Origin: Paraeggerthella hongkongensis
GTDB lineage: Bacteria; Actinomycetota; Coriobacteriia; Coriobacteriales; Eggerthellaceae
Direction: 5' to 3'
Assembly (NCBI RefSeq): GCF_003726035.1
Contig: NZ_QICD01000005.1
Span: 1 to 64,000, forward strand
Length of the DNA stretch: 64,000 nt
The notes under the pieces are model-generated. The model saw only the letters and a program-made list of their open reading frames with translations. It searched no databases and was not told the origin of the DNA. A program made the position numbers and the translations under genes. How positions within the stretch are numbered: the stretch's first letter is position 1; each line of letters starts with the position of its first letter. Shown piece by piece: positions 16,396-27,108 of the stretch.

Positions 16396-17393
16396 GCGCT
16401 CGGCGTGGTGCCGTAGATGCGGGCGAACAGCTCCGCCAGCCGTTCAGGGCGATAGCCTACGGCGGAGGCCACGCACGCGACGGACGCATCGCTTGTCGTC
16501 AGAAGGTCGGCGGCGCGGGCGCAGCGCTGCCGCTGCCGATATTCGACGATGGTGCAGCCGTATGCCCGCTTGAACACGCGCCTCAGTTTCGTCTGCCCCA
16601 TGCATGCGATATGCGCCAGCTCCTCGGCGCTGACGGGATCCGTCAGCCTATCGTCCAGACGCTGGCGCGCATGCTCGATCGCGCGCGCGTCTTCGGGCGA
16701 GACGGCCCGTTCGTGCTCGGTCTGCCCTGGCGTGGCGAGCGAAGCGGCCGCAAGGTTTCGCGACCTGTCCACCACGAGCGCCACCGCTTCCTCCACTTTG
16801 CCTCGGTAGAACAGCCCCGCCGACGCCCCGCGCCCTCGGTATGCCTCGATCTGCCCCAAGAGCAGCGTCATCTCCGGAAAGCTGGCCAGTCCGTCGATGC
16901 TCGAGAACGCGTCTTCAGCCGAGAACGCTTCGTCGCGGTACACGGCGCGCAGGTACCGTTCGTAGAACGGGGGCGCAAGCATGATCTCCACGCTGTGGAG
17001 CGGTTGGCTTGCTTTGTGCGTGCAGATCCATGTGCGGGTGCGCGACACATGCCCTTCCAGATACGGGGCTTTCACCGTGAGCCCTGTATCCGGGAGGATG
17101 TACTCGCCCGATCGAAGGTGGCGCAATGCCACGAACCGAGGGTGCGGGCAGCGTTGCTGCCAGTCGCGATGGAGGGTCATCGAAGTCACCGATACGGCGA
17201 AGTCCTTCCCTGCGTGAATCCAGAAGTACCCGGATGCCTGGCTTTCCGGCATGCTGAAGCAACGTCCTTCGCGAGCGGGGATGGCGCGAAGCGCGGCTTC
17301 GCTCGGCGAAAGCTCGATCATTCCCAGGCTGTCCGCGCAGGGCAGCACGATGTCGCGCATGATGTCGAAGTCGCAAGCTTCCCGTCGATCCAA
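16281..17393 (-). CDS. AraC-family transcriptional regulator
   Basis: 370 residues. The C-terminal two-helix-turn-helix domain shows SAEELAHIACMGQTKLRRVFKRAYGCTIVEYRQRQR and VACVASAVGYRPERLAELFARIYGTTPSAYR. The N-terminal 230 residues are an unrecognised effector domain. TTG 17393 has AAAGGAC upstream. About 35 residues after the DNA-binding domain are encoded antisense to the histidine kinase gene (16281-16395), a 3'-3' overlap. It is divergent from the MATE exporter and is the obvious candidate regulator of it. Confidence 0.87.
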   Translation of the reverse strand: MDRREACDFDIMRDIVLPCADSLGMIELSPSEAALRAIPAREGRCFSMPESQASGYFWIHAGKDFAVSVTSMTLHRDWQQRCPHPRFVALRHLRSGEYILPDTGLTVKAPYLEGHVSRTRTWICTHKASQPLHSVEIMLAPPFYERYLRAVYRDEAFSAEDAFSSIDGLASFPEMTLLLGQIEAYRGRGASAGLFYRGKVEEAVALVVDRSRNLAAASLATPGQTEHERAVSPEDARAIEHARQRLDDRLTDPVSAEELAHIACMGQTKLRRVFKRAYGCTIVEYRQRQRCARAADLLTTSDASVACVASAVGYRPERLAELFARIYGTTPSAYRESLGQAGSLTSNTIHVDAPRASTRASSAPPIRSIR

Positions 17394-17460
17394 CGCATTG
17401 TCCTTTCGATCCGACGAACGCGATCCTTTCTGCTTGAAATGCGAGGAAGGGATCTATAAG

Positions 17461-17506
17461 TTAGATAAGGATAACATTTAAGGGGCTCTGACGTTCGTCG
17501 GAGCCC
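17461..17506. promoter_or_regulatory. DtxR-like box and hairpin in the AraC/MATE divergent promoter
   Basis: TTAGATAAGGATAACATT (17461-17478) resembles the better DtxR-type box at 26086-26103, both preceded by AAG. It is followed at once by a GGGGCTC...GAGCCCC hairpin (about 17481-17506) in the MATE leader. Function is inferred from similarity only. Confidence 0.35.
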
Positions 17507-17534
17507 CGAATCATCACATGTTTAGGAGAATGCC

Positions 17535-18959
17535 ATGGCTGTTCAAGAGGAGAAGCGCACCGTTATGCTCACGGAATCGCCCGGAAGGCTCATGGTGTCG
17601 ATGAGCCTTCCGGGCATCGTCGGCATGGTGGTCATAGGCTTGTACACGTTCGTCGACGCCGTGTACGCGGGTCAGCTCATAGGAGTGGATGCCATGGGCG
17701 CCGTTTCGGTGGCCTATCCCTTCACCTTCATCAACTCGGGGTTGGCCACGATGCTCGGGATGGGGTCGGCGTCGGTGCTTTCGCGAGCTATCGGCGCGCG
17801 CAACCAGCGCGTCATCGATCAAGTGATGGGGAACCTGACGGTCGCCGTCGTAGTCGCGTCGCTCGTTGTCGCGGTGCTCGGCATCGCCTTCGCCCGTCCT
17901 CTCTTGATGCTGACGGGAGCCGAAGGGCAGATGCTCGACATGGCGGTGGTTTATCTGCGAATCTTGTTTGCGGGCAGCCTGTTCGTGAACTTCGCGCAAA
18001 GCTCGAACATGATCATGCGTGGGGAAGGCGAGCTTGTTCGGGCCATGGGCATCATGGGCGGCGGCGCCGTGCTCAACATGATCTTGGCTCCCCTGTTCAT
18101 CCTTGCTCTGCGCGATCAAGGCCTTGGAATCGAAGGCGCGGGCATCGCCACCGTTTTGTCCCAGTTCGTTCTGGCGGGCGTCATGCTGTGGTGGTTTCTC
18201 AAGCGTGAGAAAACGGCGCGCATGACGAAGTTGGCCATCGTCCCTGAAATCATGTCGGAGGTTTTGAAGGTAGGCGTTTCGGGTATGCTCATGCAGGTGC
18301 TCACGTTGGTGCAGTCGGCCATCGTGTATCGATCGGCCGCCGAGTGGGGAGGGTCGGAATGGCTCGTTCTCTTCGGGGCCGCGATGCGCGTCCAGGCGTT
18401 CGCGTTCATTCCGTTGTGGGGCATGAGCAACGGATTCCAGCCGGTTGCCGGCACGAATTTCGGTGCGGAGCGATACGATCGCGTGCGCAAGGCGACTGCT
18501 GCGTTCTGCCTGGGCGCGACGGTGCTGGCCCTGGTGTTCTACGTGCCCGTTATGCTGGCTCCCGATGCGGCTCTTTCCCTGTTCATAACCGATCCCGCCA
18601 TCGTGGCTGCGGGCGCGGCGGACTTTCGCGTGTACTTTAGCACGTACGTGGTCATGGGGGTCATGGTCATGGGCATCACGCTGTTCCAGGCCGTCGGGCA
18701 GGGGGGAAAGGCGGCTATTCTGGCTTTGGCGCGCCCCGTTCTCTTGTTCGTGCCCCTTGTGCTGATCGTTCCGCGTTTGTTCGGCCTAGGGGTCCACGGC
18801 GTCTGGCTTGCCTGTGCGCTCACCGACGTCGTATTGACCGTAGCGGCCGCAATCACCATGGTTGCAGTGCTGCGCCGTATGGGAGGGCGAGCTGACGCCG
18901 CGCGTTCGGCTGAAGCTTGCGGTGCGCCGGTCGAGCGGGAAGAGCCTGCGAGAGCCTAG
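17535..18959 (+). CDS. MATE-family multidrug/cation exporter
   Basis: 474 residues with twelve hydrophobic helices in two similar halves. The N-terminus LTESPGRLMVSMSLPGIVGMVVIGLYTFVDAVYAGQ and later GMSNGFQPVAGTNFGAERYDRV are typical of MATE transporters, which export drugs or metabolites using Na+ or H+ gradients. ATG 17535 has AGGAGA upstream. It is transcribed divergently from the AraC regulator and convergently with the flavoprotein gene. Confidence 0.9.
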   Translation: MAVQEEKRTVMLTESPGRLMVSMSLPGIVGMVVIGLYTFVDAVYAGQLIGVDAMGAVSVAYPFTFINSGLATMLGMGSASVLSRAIGARNQRVIDQVMGNLTVAVVVASLVVAVLGIAFARPLLMLTGAEGQMLDMAVVYLRILFAGSLFVNFAQSSNMIMRGEGELVRAMGIMGGGAVLNMILAPLFILALRDQGLGIEGAGIATVLSQFVLAGVMLWWFLKREKTARMTKLAIVPEIMSEVLKVGVSGMLMQVLTLVQSAIVYRSAAEWGGSEWLVLFGAAMRVQAFAFIPLWGMSNGFQPVAGTNFGAERYDRVRKATAAFCLGATVLALVFYVPVMLAPDAALSLFITDPAIVAAGAADFRVYFSTYVVMGVMVMGITLFQAVGQGGKAAILALARPVLLFVPLVLIVPRLFGLGVHGVWLACALTDVVLTVAAAITMVAVLRRMGGRADAARSAEACGAPVEREEPARA

Positions 18960-18989
18960 GATGCGCGGACGCGTCCTTGGGGTGCCGGC

Positions 18990-19898
18990 TTACCGCAAGG
19001 ACGCGTTCACTGCGGCGATGGCGCCGTCGGAAACCGCGGTGGCTACCTGACGCACTTGCTTTGCTCGGATGTCGCCGGCGGCGTACACGCCGGGCAAAGC
19101 CGTTTCCATGCGCTCGTTCGTGGGGATGTATCCGTCTTGCAGGGCAAGCTCCCCTGCGTACAGCTGGCTGTTGGGCGTGCAGCCGGCGTACACGAACACG
19201 CCGCACCCCGGATCTTCGAGCGTGCGCACGCTTCCGTCCGCGAGGGAGAGGACGTCGAGCGCCTCCACGCGGCCGTTGCCATGTAGCGCGGTCACCGCCG
19301 AGGCGGGGAGCACTTCGATGTTCGGCGTTGCGGCGACCTTGCGCTGGAACTCGTCTATGCACGCCAATCGGCTTTCGACGCATATGATGCGCACTCGTTG
19401 CGCGAAGCGCGCCAGGAACAGCGCCTCTTTCACTGCGCCGTCCGCGCCCCCGATGACGTAGGTGCTCCTCCCTCGGTATTCGGCGCCGTCGCGCGCAACG
19501 TTGAGTCCGTATCCCTTGCCTGTCAATTCCGCCTCGCCGGGCACGCCGAGGGCGCGGGGCGTGCCCCCGTTTGCCAAAATGATGCGCGGCGCCCGATAAA
19601 CGGCTCTATCGGTTGCCGCTTCTTTGACGTCTTCGGCGAGCGACGTGCGAAGCACTTGCTCGTGGACGATCTCGATTCCTGCCGCGCGCGCTTGGTCCTC
19701 GAGCCGGCGGGCGAACGACGCCCCTGTCTCGTCTTCGGAAACCCCGGCATAGTGAGTGACCGTGGACACGGTGCCGATGATGCCGCCCACGGGACCTTGC
19801 TCCAGCACGAGCGTCTTGAGACCGCGGCTGACCGCGTAGATGCCGGCGCTCGCGCCCGCCGGTCCTGCCCCTATGATGAGAACGTCGTAATCGTTCAT
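18990..19898 (-). CDS. Thioredoxin-reductase-like FAD/NAD(P)H oxidoreductase lacking the CxxC pair
   Basis: 302 residues. The FAD-binding GAGPAGASAGIYAVSRG opens the protein, YVIGGADGAVKEA marks the NAD(P) domain, and GVYAAGDIR closes the FAD site. In thioredoxin reductases a CATC motif precedes the NAD(P) glycine loop. The equivalent stretch here reads LNVARDGAEYRG, with no cysteines, so it cannot use the TrxB disulfide mechanism. A ferredoxin-NADP reductase or partner-protein role is possible. ATG 19898 has AAGGAGG upstream. Confidence 0.88.
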   Translation of the reverse strand: MNDYDVLIIGAGPAGASAGIYAVSRGLKTLVLEQGPVGGIIGTVSTVTHYAGVSEDETGASFARRLEDQARAAGIEIVHEQVLRTSLAEDVKEAATDRAVYRAPRIILANGGTPRALGVPGEAELTGKGYGLNVARDGAEYRGRSTYVIGGADGAVKEALFLARFAQRVRIICVESRLACIDEFQRKVAATPNIEVLPASAVTALHGNGRVEALDVLSLADGSVRTLEDPGCGVFVYAGCTPNSQLYAGELALQDGYIPTNERMETALPGVYAAGDIRAKQVRQVATAVSDGAIAAVNASLR

Positions 19899-20232
19899 GG
19901 TGAAACCTCCTTCACGTGACGTTGCATTCATTGTAGGCGTACGTCTTTTCGATGGTCCTGCGCCGTTTCTTATCCATCCATCACGATGCGTTATGGATGT
20001 CGGGCGAACGAGGACCGGGTCTCCGGCATCGAGCCGGGCGCTTGGCTGCGCGCCGCTTCGCGCCCGCCTAGGGGTTTTCGCTTCGCGCGGCGTCGCGCGT
20101 CCCGGTCGCGCCCTGAAAACCGGCCCGCGAGCGCGCTTCATGTGCGAAATGCGCGTCGAAGCCGCTATTATGGGCTTGTTGAGAAACCCGACTGCCGACG
20201 GCATCCGTCGCTCTATCAGGAGGAAGGTCCTT

Positions 20233-20815
20233 ATGAACCTGGTTTGCTTGGATTTGGAAGGCGTGCTGGTCCCGGAAATCTGGATCGCGTTCGCAAGGGA
20301 GACCGGCATTCCGGAGCTCGAGCGCACCACGCGCGACGAGCCCGATTACGACAAGCTCATGGCGTACCGTCTGGATATCCTGCGCGAGCACGGCTTGGGC
20401 CTCAAGGAAATACAGGAAACCATCGCGCGCATAGATCCGCTCCCGGGCGCCAAAGAATTCCTGGACGAGCTGCGCGCCACGACGCAGGCTATCATCATCA
20501 GCGACACGTTCACGCAGTTCGCGATGCCCCTCATGGCGAAGCTGGGCTGGCCTACGTTGTTCTGCAACGAGCTCGAGGTTGCCGAAAGCGGCGAGATCAC
20601 CGGTTTCCGCATGCGTTGCGAGCAGTCGAAGCTGACCACGGTGCGGGCGCTTCAATCGTGCGGGTTCGATACTATCGCAGCAGGCGACAGCTTCAACGAT
20701 CTGGGCATGATCAAGGCCGGCAAGGCGGGATTCCTGTTCAAGAGCCCCGACTCCATCAAGGCCGACAACCCTGAGCTGCCGGCCTTCGACGAATACGACG
20801 ACCTGCTGGCGGCTA

Positions 20816-20835
<20 letters not shown>
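20233..20835 (+). CDS. thrH: Phosphoserine phosphatase / homoserine phosphotransferase ThrH
   Basis: 200 residues. It is a HAD-superfamily protein starting MNLVCLDLEGVLVPEIW, where the usual DxD is DLE, as in ThrH. ISDTFTQFAMPLM (motif II Ser) and AAGDSFNDLGM (motif IV) complete the site. ThrH hydrolyses phosphoserine and can pass the phosphate to homoserine, linking serine and threonine synthesis. ATG 20233 has GGAGGAAGG upstream. The last 20 bases overlap the convergent metal ATPase gene. Confidence 0.88.
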
Positions 20836-22756
<1,921 letters not shown>

Positions 22757-22778
22757 CGCGACCATCTCCTTATACCTT

Positions 22779-22796
22779 TATACCTATAGGGGTATA
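22779..22796. promoter_or_regulatory. CsoR-type operator palindrome
   Basis: TATACCTATAGGGGTATA, a near-palindrome of the GTATACCC...GGGTATAC kind bound by CsoR/RcnR-family repressors, with another TATACC repeat at 22771. It lies just upstream of the metal ATPase ribosome-binding site. The csoR gene is about 580 bp away. Confidence 0.7.
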
Positions 22797-23102
22797 AGTA
22801 TAATAGCGCGTCGATAAAAATTATCCAAGGAAAACTTTTATAGCATGGAGTATGTTTCGCTGTCGTATGAGAAGCGGCAGGGACCTTGCGGGGCGTGCGG
22901 CGGCCGCTTTCGGGCTGGTAAGTTCCGCCCTACGGCCGAACCCCGGTTTCAGCTGCACGGTAAGGCGAAACGCGGCGGACGGAGGCAACGGGAGTGCGTT
23001 GAAGCGACTCGCGCGGTTTTTCACGCGCATAAAACGCCGAACGTTGCGAGCAGGTCGTGTTCGCAACGTTCGGCGTTGAGGCTCGGCGGTTCTTGTGCGC
23101 CG
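22797..23102. other. 306-bp intergenic region between metal ATPase and csoR
   Basis: No convincing gene. It carries the ATPase promoter region (AT-rich 22797-22840) and, at its right end, the csoR terminator hairpin. Short open frames read through it but lack ribosome-binding sites. Confidence 0.45.
23028..23077 (-). terminator. Intrinsic terminator of the MFS-csoR operon
   Basis: AACGCCGAACGTTGCGA (23033-23049) pairs perfectly over 17 bp with 23061-23077 across an 11-nt loop. On the minus strand the stem is followed by TTTTATG. It begins 26 nt after the csoR stop. Confidence 0.75.
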
Positions 23103-23378
23103 TCACTTCATGTTCGAAAAGCGTTCCACCGCTTTCGTGAAGCTTTCTATGGTCTTGTCGGCGTCGCCGTGCTCGATGCCGTCGCGTACGCAATGCTGGA
23201 TGTGCCCCTCAAGAACCACCTGCCCACACTTGTGAAGTGCCGATTTTGCGGCGTTGATCTGCGAAAGCACGTCTTCGCAAGGCACGTCTTGGTCCACCAT
23301 GCGGTCGATGGCCTGCACCTGCCCGATAATTTTCTTCAGCCTGCGATGCAGGTTGTCGGCGTCCATGCACTGCTTCAT
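23103..23378 (-). CDS. csoR: CsoR/RcnR-family metal-sensing repressor
   Basis: 91 residues, all-helical DUF156 family. Metal ligands of the Cu(I)-type Cys-His-Cys set are visible: DVPCEDVLSQ (Cys), EGHIQHCV (His and Cys). The signature LHRRLKKIIGQVQAIDRM is at the N-terminus. ATG 23378 has AAAGGA upstream and overlaps the MFS stop (ATGA), so the genes are coupled. The CsoR-type palindrome upstream of the nearby metal ATPase is the probable target. Confidence 0.88.
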   Translation of the reverse strand: MKQCMDADNLHRRLKKIIGQVQAIDRMVDQDVPCEDVLSQINAAKSALHKCGQVVLEGHIQHCVRDGIEHGDADKTIESFTKAVERFSNMK

Positions 23379-24622
23379 GACGTTCCTTTCGATGGTGCCG
23401 CATACCCCGTGGTTTGCGGCGCATGCTCGTATTGTACTGGAAAAGCGCAGGCTGCGCGTTCGGGCGCGACGCGGTAGCTCTTCTCGAACCGCAGGAAGAA
23501 CGCTACCAGCAAACCGGCCGCCATAAGCGAGAACGGCACTCCTGCAAGGCTCGGCCACGCGTATCCGGCTCCTGCGTTGAGCACGGCCTGCCCGATCATC
23601 GCCCCGAACGCGTTGCCCAGGTTGTACGCCACCTGCACGCACGCCGACCCGATCATCTCGCCGCCGCCGCGCCCGACGTTCACCATGAGCAGCTGTTGGG
23701 GGCTGGATACGAAGAACATGCCGAACGCGCACGCGAACATGAGCGCGGCGGACGACGGCTGCGTTCCCGAGAACAGGAAGATAAGCGCGAGCGTCGCGCA
23801 GCCCACGGTCTGCCCGATTGCCGACGTCTTTCCCGGCGTGGTTCGATCCGATACGCGCCCGCCCGCCAGCGACCCGATCACCATGCCCAGGCCCGCCAGC
23901 ACCAAAAGCGCGGGAACCTGGAATGCGGGAAACCCTCCTACGTCGGTCAGCCAGGGCGAGACGTAGCTCCACCAGCAGAACACGCCCGTGTTTCCCAGCA
24001 GCACCGCGCCGATGACCAGCCAGGGGCCGGGTTTTTTCAGGAAGCGGAACTGGCCGGCAAGGCCCGCGTCGGGAATGGGATCCATGCGCGGGACGAAGCG
24101 CAGCACGAGCAGCAGCGACCCGACGGCCCAAACCGCGACGAAAAGAAACGCCGCGCGCCATGACAGCATGCCCGCCAAAAGCGTGCCGCCGGGCACGCCG
24201 AGCATGTTCGCCATCGTCTGACCGAGCACCATGATGGAGACGGCCTGGCCCTCGCGCCCCGGGTCGGCCAGCTTTTTGGCCGCGATGGTGGCGGTGCCGA
24301 AGAACGCGCCGTGGGGAAGTCCCGAAACGAAACGGGCCGCTGTGAGCGCTTCTGCACTGGGAGCTGCCGCCGCCGCAGCGTTGCCGACTACCATCAGCGC
24401 CACGAACAGGAGCAAAAGCCTTTTCGGGGGCACGCGCCTCCCGAACACCAGAAACAGCGTCCCTGCGCATACGCCCAAGGCGTACGAGGATATGAAGCTT
24501 CCGGCGTCCGGAACGCTGACGCCCAGGCCGACCGCAGCGATGGGGAGGATGCCCATCATGACGAACTCGGAGAATCCCAAGGCGAACGATCCGGTGGCAA
24601 GAGCTATGAGGCTTCGTTTCAT
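23375..24622 (-). CDS. MFS transporter, AraJ/drug-efflux type
   Basis: 415 residues with twelve helices. MKRSLIALATGSFALGFSEFVMMGILP is the typical start of DHA1/AraJ-like efflux permeases. GLPHGAFFGTATIAAKKLA and GQTMANMLGVPGGTLLAG mark helices 4 and 5. After the last helix there is a tail of about 40 residues. ATG 24622 has AAAGGA upstream. It is co-transcribed with csoR, which suggests metal-linked expression, although the transported substrate is unknown. Confidence 0.85.
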   Translation of the reverse strand: MKRSLIALATGSFALGFSEFVMMGILPIAAVGLGVSVPDAGSFISSYALGVCAGTLFLVFGRRVPPKRLLLLFVALMVVGNAAAAAAPSAEALTAARFVSGLPHGAFFGTATIAAKKLADPGREGQAVSIMVLGQTMANMLGVPGGTLLAGMLSWRAAFLFVAVWAVGSLLLVLRFVPRMDPIPDAGLAGQFRFLKKPGPWLVIGAVLLGNTGVFCWWSYVSPWLTDVGGFPAFQVPALLVLAGLGMVIGSLAGGRVSDRTTPGKTSAIGQTVGCATLALIFLFSGTQPSSAALMFACAFGMFFVSSPQQLLMVNVGRGGGEMIGSACVQVAYNLGNAFGAMIGQAVLNAGAGYAWPSLAGVPFSLMAAGLLVAFFLRFEKSYRVAPERAACAFPVQYEHAPQTTGYAAPSKGTS

Positions 24623-24831
24623 AGGTCGGTGCGGTCCTTTCGAGATCGAGCCGACCCAGTATGCCACCGCTGCTGCGGGCAGCGCGGCGATTTTACCAGG
24701 ATTGAACGCGGGTTCACAAAATGCGCGGACGTCGGGCGGGCGGTTGCAGCCTGTGCGGTTGCAGCAGCTTCGGCCGCGCACGAGGGCTAGGGCTGCGACC
24801 GCCGCAGCCGTCCGCCCGACGATTCGAATCC

Positions 24832-25254
24832 CTATTCGCCCAGCACGTTGCCCACGCGCACGCATTCGGCGCTGGCTTCGTCGTCGGGGTAGTCCTTGGC
24901 GATGACGGAATCTGCCACGATCAGACCGGCTTCCTCGGCGCGATGCTCCCAAAGCTCCATCCATTCGCCGTCGTTCCAATCGTACGAGCCGAACAGCACC
25001 ACCGTGCGGCCGGCCAGCTTAGGCTCCACTTCCTCGTACATGGGAAGAAACTCGCCGTCCTCCAGCTCCTCGTCGCCCATGGCGGGGCATCCCAGGGCGA
25101 AGGCGTCGTAATCGGCCACGTGAGATGCGTGGAAGTCGGACGCTTGGAAGATGTCCGCCGTGCTTCCCTTCGCGCGTACGCCCTGCGCTATAAGGTCGGC
25201 CATGGCCTCGGTGTTTCCCGTTCCGCTCCAGAAAACGATTGCGATCTTGCTCAT
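24832..25254 (-). CDS. Short-chain flavodoxin
   Basis: 140 residues. It is an FMN-binding flavodoxin with the phosphate loop SGTGNTEAMA near the N-terminus, LGCPAMGDEELE (50s-loop region) and FGSYDWNDGEWM (90s loop). Flavodoxin replaces ferredoxin as electron carrier, classically under iron limitation. ATG 25254 has AGGAGC upstream. It lies 115 nt downstream of the DUF3793 gene on the same strand, and that gene is preceded by a DtxR-type box, so iron-regulated co-expression is plausible. Confidence 0.92.
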   Translation of the reverse strand: MSKIAIVFWSGTGNTEAMADLIAQGVRAKGSTADIFQASDFHASHVADYDAFALGCPAMGDEELEDGEFLPMYEEVEPKLAGRTVVLFGSYDWNDGEWMELWEHRAEEAGLIVADSVIAKDYPDDEASAECVRVGNVLGE

Positions 25255-25369
25255 GTCATGCTCCTATCGGGTTGGTGTTCCTTCGCTGGTCGAGCGACGC
25301 GGGTGCGCTGCCGAAGCAAGCTGCGCGCCCGCGTCGCCCGACGTCTGCGTCAGGGTTCGGCACGTGGTT

Positions 25370-26062
25370 CTAGCCGGCGGCGCGAAACGCCTCTGCGGCG
25401 GGGAAGTCCTCGTCAAGCGAAGCGAGGCATTCCAGGGGAACCCCCTCGTCGAACAAGCACTCGTACACGGTGGTGCAATTTTTGTAGCAGCAGAAACATG
25501 CTTGGGCGTCGCGTTCCTGCGCGTACACCTTCCAGCAGCCGCTGCACAGGAAATTCTCGCCGTGGTTCTCGATGAACCCCACCACGTCTTCGTAGGGGTA
25601 GCCTAAAAAGAACCCGATCTCGTGCGGGAACGAGCAGCAGCCGGTCAGCTGGCTATTCAGGTCCGTTCCGCAGATGCGGCGATGCAGGCGCTCTATGCAT
25701 GTGGAAAGGCAGGAAGGGTCGTAGCCTTCCTTGCGCAGGTATGCCGCTACGTTCTCCTGCTGGATGCTCAGCTTGAGGAGATGGGGTCGATACACGTACA
25801 CAAGGGGGCCGGCCGGTCGTCGCGCCAGCACCTCGATGCGCACGCCGCACGGCGCCAACTTGACGCGCGCGGTGCGAAGCGCCTTCGAGAAGCTGTCCTG
25901 GTACTCGTGCGGGTCCACCGGGTTCGGTCCGTTCCCGCGAATTCCCGGCACCGATTCGTCGCGGCAGGTGAACAGGTTAGCTGGCTTGAGCGCTGCCAGC
26001 GCGGGGGTGCAATGGTGGATGAGCTTTCGCTCGAAGTCCAACCGGTAGTGCATGTCGTCCAT
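25370..26062 (-). CDS. DUF3793 family cysteine-rich protein
   Basis: 230 residues. It matches the DUF3793 pattern: CTPALAALKPANLF near the start, SCLSTCIERLHRRI in the middle, CCSFPHEIGFFLGYPYEDVVGFIE, then a Cys-rich end FLCSGCWKVY ... CFCCYKNC. These proteins are commonly found next to flavodoxins in anaerobes, as here; their function is not established. The start is less certain because both candidate ATGs (26062 and 26053) have weak ribosome-binding sites. The promoter carries a strong DtxR-type box. Confidence 0.82.
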   Translation of the reverse strand: MDDMHYRLDFERKLIHHCTPALAALKPANLFTCRDESVPGIRGNGPNPVDPHEYQDSFSKALRTARVKLAPCGVRIEVLARRPAGPLVYVYRPHLLKLSIQQENVAAYLRKEGYDPSCLSTCIERLHRRICGTDLNSQLTGCCSFPHEIGFFLGYPYEDVVGFIENHGENFLCSGCWKVYAQERDAQACFCCYKNCTTVYECLFDEGVPLECLASLDEDFPAAEAFRAAG

Positions 26063-26085
26063 AGTATCCGTTCTGCTCGAGAAAG

Positions 26086-26103
26086 TTAGGTTAGGGTAAC
26101 TTA
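26086..26103. promoter_or_regulatory. DtxR/IdeR-type iron box
   Basis: TTAGGTTAGGGTAACTTA matches the consensus TTAGGTTAGSCTAACCTAA at about 15 of 18 positions. It lies 24-41 nt upstream of the DUF3793 start, where a repressor would block transcription of DUF3793 and the flavodoxin gene behind it. Confidence 0.65.
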
Positions 26104-26429
26104 TAACGAACGAAGCGATACGCGTCAAGGGATGCGCGCGAAAAAAGCTGCAAGATGCACTCGATTGCGTTGCGGCGGAGGAGCCGTGCGCCGGCGACGC
26201 GGTGCGAAAGGGATTTTTCGGCGCCAGCGTCGTTTCGCATGTCCGCTCGCGGCAGGGAAGGAACCGGTCGCAGGCGGGTATCGGGCATGCCGGTTGACCT
26301 TGTAATTGTTGCAACCCCCAGGATGGACCCACGCCCGAAAGCGATGAATGCCCGTTTCGGTTTTCATCCGCTTCGTTTCCGTTATGAATCCGTCCAGGCA
26401 AAAGCAGCGAAGAAGAAGGAGGCAGAACC
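26104..26429. other. 326-bp intergenic region upstream of the helical-repeat/acs operon
   Basis: Divergent promoter region between DUF3793 and the 26430 gene. It ends with the AAGGAGG ribosome-binding site of that gene. Alternating segments around 26340-26390 (CGCCCGAAAGCG and CCGTTTCGG) could fold, but I recognise no known RNA. Confidence 0.35.
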
Positions 26430-27080
26430 ATGAAGGCAACCAATAAGAAGACAGCAGCGAAGAATGCTTCGGTCCGCTCGGCGGCGTCGGCATCGTATCC
26501 TGGCGCAGACGAGCTTGTGGCTCGGATCGGTCAGCTCCATGGGCAAGAGCTCCGCTGCGCCGTGCGAGGGCTTGATGAAGCCGAGCTTCTGGCGTTCGCG
26601 GCGTCCGATCGGGTCAGTCGTGCCGTACGCATTGCTGCCATGGCCGCGCTCGACGACGTCGACCTTTTGATCTCGCTTGCATGCGCTGACGTGGCGACGT
26701 TCGTCCGGCGCGATGCGCTGCGGCGCATCGAGGAAGTGCTCGACGGCGGTCCCGTTGCGCCCGAGAAGATCGAGCGGCTGCTGCCGTGTCTCGCCGACCG
26801 GGACGTGATCGCGTTCGCCGTGGCCCTCATGGACGAGAGCGGCTTCGACTGGTGCGCCCGTTGCGATCGCAGCATCGGCTACGTGCTGTGCGCGGCCATG
26901 AGCGACTGTCGATCCATCAACGAGTCCGTTCTGCTGGAGGACGCGTTCGCCCAGCTGGCGCATTGTCGCCCCGACTTGCGCGCCGACCTGCAGGCGTGCA
27001 CCCCGGAAAGCTTCATCCCCCGTACCGTGTACACCCCCATGATCGCGAGCGGCGCGCTGCTCGTCGACAACGTGGCGTAA
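26430..27080 (+). CDS. Hypothetical helical-repeat protein preceding acs
   Basis: 216 residues, not recognised as a named family. The body looks like short alpha-helical repeats (LRCAVRGLDEAELLAFAASDRVSRAVRIAAMAALDDVDLLISLACADVATFVRRDALRRI), similar in feel to HEAT-like repeats. Two CxxC/CxxxxxC stretches occur (DWCARCDRS, LCAAMSDC). The basic, low-complexity N-terminus is probably disordered. ATG 26430 has AAGGAGG upstream. The stop is 28 nt before acetyl-CoA synthetase, so the two are probably one operon and a regulatory or scaffold role is possible. Confidence 0.75.
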   Translation: MKATNKKTAAKNASVRSAASASYPGADELVARIGQLHGQELRCAVRGLDEAELLAFAASDRVSRAVRIAAMAALDDVDLLISLACADVATFVRRDALRRIEEVLDGGPVAPEKIERLLPCLADRDVIAFAVALMDESGFDWCARCDRSIGYVLCAAMSDCRSINESVLLEDAFAQLAHCRPDLRADLQACTPESFIPRTVYTPMIASGALLVDNVA

Positions 27081-27108
27081 TCGACGAAAGACAAGATAGG
27101 AGCCCGCT

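Noticed and set aside
23028-23077. The 17-bp hairpin after csoR as another member of the dispersed repeat family
   Set aside because: Its arms (AACGCCGAACGTTGCGA) do not match the CATCGTCGATCC family, and it is followed by TTTT on the minus strand. It is better explained as a plain terminator.
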